A stretch of 7,121 nt of DNA from Deltaproteobacteria bacterium (GTDB lineage Bacteria; Desulfobacterota; Deferrisomatia; Deferrisomatales; Deferrisomataceae). Positions 4,598 to 7,121 of this stretch are shown in pieces (the first letter of the stretch is position 1; the number at the start of each line of letters is the position of its first letter). A model generated the notes under the pieces. That model searched no databases. It was not told the DNA's origin and was given only the letters and a program-made list of their open reading frames with translations. The stretch lies in the NCBI GenBank assembly GCA_013152215.1, contig JAADGT010000072.1:1-7121 (forward strand). The letters are read 5' to 3'. The translations under genes were made by a program, and so were the position numbers.

Positions 4598-5899
4598 CTA
4601 CTTCTTGCGCTCGTCGATCACCCGCTTGGCCTTGCCCTCGCTGCGGGCGATGCTGCCCTGGGGCACGATCTCCACGGGCGCGTTGATGCCGATCACCCCG
4701 TGGATACGGGCGCTGATCCGACGGGCCAGCTCCTCCAGGGCCTCTTTGCCCTGGGCGTACACGGCGGCCTTGGCCTCGGCTTCCACCTTCATGCCGTCCA
4801 GGTGCCCCTTCTTGAACACCCGGATCTGGTAGAGGGGCTCCATCTCCTCGAACTCCATGATCACCGACTCGACCTGGCTCGGGAACACGTTCACGCCCGA
4901 GATGATCAGCATGTCGTCGGACCGGCCGAGGATCTTGTCCATCACCACGAGGGTGCGGCCGCACTCGCACTCGACCCGCCGGAGGCTCGTGATGTCGCGG
5001 GTCCGGTAGCGCAGGAGCGGCATGGCCCGGCGCTGCAGGGCCGTGAACACGAGCTCGCCCTTCTCGCCCAGGGGCACGGGCTCCAGGGTGGTGGGGTCGA
5101 CGATCTCGGGGTACACGTGGTCCTCGTTCAGGTGCAGCCGGTAGGCCTCGCACGAGAACCCCACGCCGGGGCCCATCATCTCGGTCAGCCCGTAGGCCTC
5201 GTGGGCGGTGATGCCCATTCGCTCCTCGATCTCCCTGCGCATCTCCACGGTCCACGGCTCGGCCCCGAACGAGCCCACCCGAAGGGGCAGCTTGCGCAGG
5301 TCCACCCCCATCTGATCGGCCTTCTCGGCGATGGTCAGGGCGTAGGTGGGCGTGCAGAACAGCACCGTGCTCCCGAAGTCCTGCATGAGCATGATCTGGC
5401 GCTCGGTCATGCCCGATCCCGTGGGCACCAGGCACGAGCCGATGGCCTCGACCCCCAGGTAGAAGCCCAGGCCGCCGGTAAAGAGCCCCATGCCGTAGGC
5501 GTTCTGGCAGATGTCGTCGGGCCGGACCCCCTGGGCCCACAGGGTCCGGGCCATGCACTCCTGCCACTGGGCCTTGTCCTCGGCCGTGTAGGGGCCGGTG
5601 ATGGGCTTGCCGGTGGTTCCGGAGGAGGCGTGCACCCGCACCAGGTCCTTCATCGGCACGGCGCACAGCCCGAAGGGGTAGTTGTCACGCAGATCGTTCT
5701 TGACGGTGAACGGGAGATGACGGATGTCGTCCAGGGTGCGGATGTCCTCGGGCTTCACCCCCTTCTCGTCGAGCTTCTGTTTGTAGAACGGGACCCGTTC
5801 GTACAGCCAGGCCACGGTCTCGCGGAGCTTTTGTGCCTGGAACTCCTGGAGCTGTTCCACCGGCATGGTCTCGAACTTCTCGTTCCAATACTTCTTCAT
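4598..5899 (-). CDS. paaK: Phenylacetate-CoA ligase (AMP-forming)
   Basis: This 433-residue cytoplasmic adenylate-forming enzyme converts phenylacetate, ATP and CoA to phenylacetyl-CoA, the entry step of phenylacetate degradation; close relatives accept other aryl acids. The P-loop SSGTTGKP lies at 92-99, A5-like AYGLTEMMGPG at 235-245, RYRTRD at 297-302 and GRSDDMLIISGVNVFPSQVE at 325-344, which marks the hinge into the C-terminal subdomain. EGKAKRV at 421-427 should hold the adenylation lysine. Length and motif spacing fit PaaK. ATG at 5899 has GGAGG 7 bases upstream and gives the standard N-terminus (YWNEKFETM). It is transcribed alone from a predicted promoter and ends in a strong hairpin. 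It may act on aryl acids formed from amino acids; such acids can be made by tungsten aldehyde oxidoreductases, which would link it loosely to the tungstate locus, but no such gene is visible here. Confidence 0.94.
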   Translation of the reverse strand: MKKYWNEKFETMPVEQLQEFQAQKLRETVAWLYERVPFYKQKLDEKGVKPEDIRTLDDIRHLPFTVKNDLRDNYPFGLCAVPMKDLVRVHASSGTTGKPITGPYTAEDKAQWQECMARTLWAQGVRPDDICQNAYGMGLFTGGLGFYLGVEAIGSCLVPTGSGMTERQIMLMQDFGSTVLFCTPTYALTIAEKADQMGVDLRKLPLRVGSFGAEPWTVEMRREIEERMGITAHEAYGLTEMMGPGVGFSCEAYRLHLNEDHVYPEIVDPTTLEPVPLGEKGELVFTALQRRAMPLLRYRTRDITSLRRVECECGRTLVVMDKILGRSDDMLIISGVNVFPSQVESVIMEFEEMEPLYQIRVFKKGHLDGMKVEAEAKAAVYAQGKEALEELARRISARIHGVIGINAPVEIVPQGSIARSEGKAKRVIDERKK

Positions 5900-5944
5900 G
5901 GCATCTCCTCCGTCGAATGGGTGAACACGGCCCGAGCTGCAAAC

Positions 5945-5974
5945 ACCATACCAAAACAAACGAAGTTTCCTCAA
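5945..5974 (-). promoter_or_regulatory. Candidate sigma70 promoter of paaK
   Basis: TTGAGG (5974-5969) and TATGGT (5950-5945) are separated by 18 bases in a locally AT-richer patch, 45 bases before the paaK ATG. Each hexamer matches consensus at four positions. It is a prediction from sequence only. Confidence 0.5.
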
Positions 5975-5989
5975 CCGGCCATTCGTTTG
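5957..5989. promoter_or_regulatory. Inverted repeat overlapping the paaK promoter, candidate operator
   Basis: CAAACGAA (5957-5964) and TTCGTTTG (5982-5989) form a perfect 8-base inverted repeat with a 17-base gap that spans the -35 box and part of the spacer. Such spacing could bind a dimeric repressor. Phenylacetate genes are often under TetR- or GntR-type control, but no regulator gene is in the window. Confidence 0.4.
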
Positions 5990-6028
5990 ATTCCCCTAGC
6001 GGGGCTGGACGGGGCCCAGGGTTCACGG

Positions 6029-6059
6029 TAAGTTTTCCCCGTTTTGCGAGAAAACCTTA
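6029..6059. promoter_or_regulatory. AT-rich inverted repeat upstream of pyruvate kinase
   Basis: TAAGTTTTC (6029-6037) and GAAAACCTTA (6050-6059) are inverted copies with one bulged base, 35 bases before the pyk ATG. It could be an operator or a leader stem. I could not define a convincing -35/-10 pair for pyk on the plus strand here. Confidence 0.3.
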
Positions 6060-6093
6060 TCACGGCCTGCTTCCCAGACGAGCGGAGGAATCG

Positions 6094-7121
6094 ATGCGAA
6101 GGGCGAAGATCGTGTGCACCGTGGGACCGGCCAGCTCCGACCCCCAGGTGTTGCGGCGCATGGTGGAGGCCGGCATGGACGTGGCCCGGCTCAACATGAG
6201 CCACGGAGACCACTCCACCCACGCCCGCACGGCCGACCTCGTGCGCGACGCGGCCCGGGACGTGGGCCGGCAGGTGGCCCTGCTGCTGGATCTGGCCGGC
6301 CCCAAGATCCGGCTGGGCAATCTGGAGAAGCCCCGGGTGGTCCACGTCGGAGAGGAGATCGTCCTCGCCTCGGCCCCGGAGACGGGGGCCCTGCCCGTGA
6401 ACTACCCCCATCTGGCCGAGGAGCTCGTCGCAGGCGACCGGATCAGCCTGGCCGACGGCGCGATCCCCCTGGAGGTGATCGCCGTGGAAGGCGGCCGGGT
6501 GCGGGCCCGGGTGCTCTCGGGCGGCACGGTCACCAGCCACAAAGGTCTGAACCTGCCCGGCAAGGGCGACGCGCTGCCCGCGGTGTCGGAGAAGGACGCC
6601 GACGATCTTCGGTTCGGCCTGCGGCTGGGGGTGGACTGGGTGGCCCTGTCGTTCGTGCGCAGCCCCGCCGACCTGGACCCGGCCCGGCGGATCATGGAGG
6701 AGGAGGGGGTCCGGGTGCCGGTGATCGCCAAGGTGGAGAAGCGCCAGGCCCTCGACCGCATCGACGGGATCCTGGAGGCGTTCGACGGCATCATGGTGGC
6801 CCGGGGCGACCTGGGCGTGGAGATGCCCATCGAGGAGGTGCCGGGCATCCAGAAGCGGTTGATCCGCGAGGCCAACCGGCGGGCCAAGCCCGTGGTGACC
6901 GCCACGCAGATGCTTTTGAGCATGGTGACCAACCCCCGTCCCACCCGGGCCGAGGTCACCGACGTGGCCAACGCCGTGCTGGACGGCACCGACGCCGTGA
7001 TGCTCTCGGAGGAGACCGCCATGGGCCACCACCCGGTGGAGGCGGTGGCCACCATGGCCCGGATCGTGCGGCGGGCCGAGGCCGACGCCCCGCCGGCCGA
7101 CGAGTGTCGCCCCCTGGCCGC
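6094..7121 (+). CDS. pyk: Pyruvate kinase (3' truncated by window edge)
   Basis: The first 342 codons of pyruvate kinase, which transfers phosphate from phosphoenolpyruvate to ADP, are present; family length is about 470, so the C-terminal domain lies beyond the window. Visible motifs are KIVCTVGPAS (5-14), ARLNMSHGD (31-39), DLAGPKIR (66-73), SHKGLNLPG in the B domain (148-156), IAKVEK with catalytic Lys213 and metal ligand Glu215, ARGDLGVEMP with Asp239 (236-245), TATQM (269-273) and NPRPTRAEVTDVANA (280-294). ATG at 6094 has GGAGG 5 bases upstream. DLAGPKIR replaces the DTKGPEIR of potassium-dependent enzymes; Lys in place of that Glu (rabbit Glu117) is the signature of potassium-independent pyruvate kinases. 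The gene is divergent from paaK with 194 bases between starts. Confidence 0.96.
   Translation, partial: MRRAKIVCTVGPASSDPQVLRRMVEAGMDVARLNMSHGDHSTHARTADLVRDAARDVGRQVALLLDLAGPKIRLGNLEKPRVVHVGEEIVLASAPETGALPVNYPHLAEELVAGDRISLADGAIPLEVIAVEGGRVRARVLSGGTVTSHKGLNLPGKGDALPAVSEKDADDLRFGLRLGVDWVALSFVRSPADLDPARRIMEEEGVRVPVIAKVEKRQALDRIDGILEAFDGIMVARGDLGVEMPIEEVPGIQKRLIREANRRAKPVVTATQMLLSMVTNPRPTRAEVTDVANAVLDGTDAVMLSEETAMGHHPVEAVATMARIVRRAEADAPPADECRPLA

Noticed and set aside
1..7121. CRISPR arrays, tRNA or rRNA genes, transposases
   Set aside because: I saw no regular repeat-spacer pattern of CRISPR size, no tRNA-like cloverleaf or rRNA sequence, and no transposase or integrase motifs on either strand.

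Overview
This is a GC-rich bacterial window from a Gram-negative organism: it encodes an outer-membrane beta-barrel porin and two exported proteins with Sec signal peptides. The gene mix (tungstate-binding TupA, phenylacetate-CoA ligase, Moco-type riboswitches, very high third-position GC) would suit an anaerobic, Deltaproteobacteria/Desulfobacterota-like lineage. That placement is an inference, not a sequence match.

Layout. Positions 1-1365 (+) hold the C-terminal part of a UvrA-type excinuclease ATPase, followed with a 4-base overlap by trmL, a tRNA wobble-nucleotide 2'-O-methyltransferase. Converging on them is a short minus-strand reading frame (about 1389-1652) for a probable zinc-ribbon protein. 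From 1734 to 4597 (-) lies a metal-oxyanion uptake locus. In transcription order it has a sigma70-like promoter (4537-4566), two consecutive Moco/Tuco-type riboswitch aptamers (4429-4530 and 4273-4370), each followed by its own intrinsic terminator (4377-4408 and 4191-4230), a gene for an OprP/OprO-like porin (2949-4151), a 361-base palindromic repeat element (2584-2944), and tupA (1734-2567). Further upstream on the same strand is paaK, phenylacetate-CoA ligase (4598-5899). Its putative terminator hairpin overlaps the promoter of the riboswitch leader. Divergent from paaK is the 5' two-thirds of pyruvate kinase (6094 to window end).

How the parts fit. The most notable content is the tandem riboswitch leader. 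Both copies carry the GCCTCCCG...GGAAAGG core of the Moco RNA motif, and their P1 stems differ in sequence but keep pairing. In the second copy, the 3' side of the aptamer can pair with the 5' arm of the following terminator, which is the expected wiring of a ligand-OFF transcription switch. Because the first gene behind this leader is an outer-membrane porin and the next is a tungstate-binding protein, I infer that the porin admits tungstate/molybdate across the outer membrane and that the leader represses uptake when the pterin cofactor is plentiful. No tupB/tupC permease or ATPase genes are in the window.

The second unusual structure is the element between porin and tupA: nested inverted arrays of degenerate short tandem repeats, with an 8-base period outside and a 7-base period inside, filling almost all of the intergenic space.
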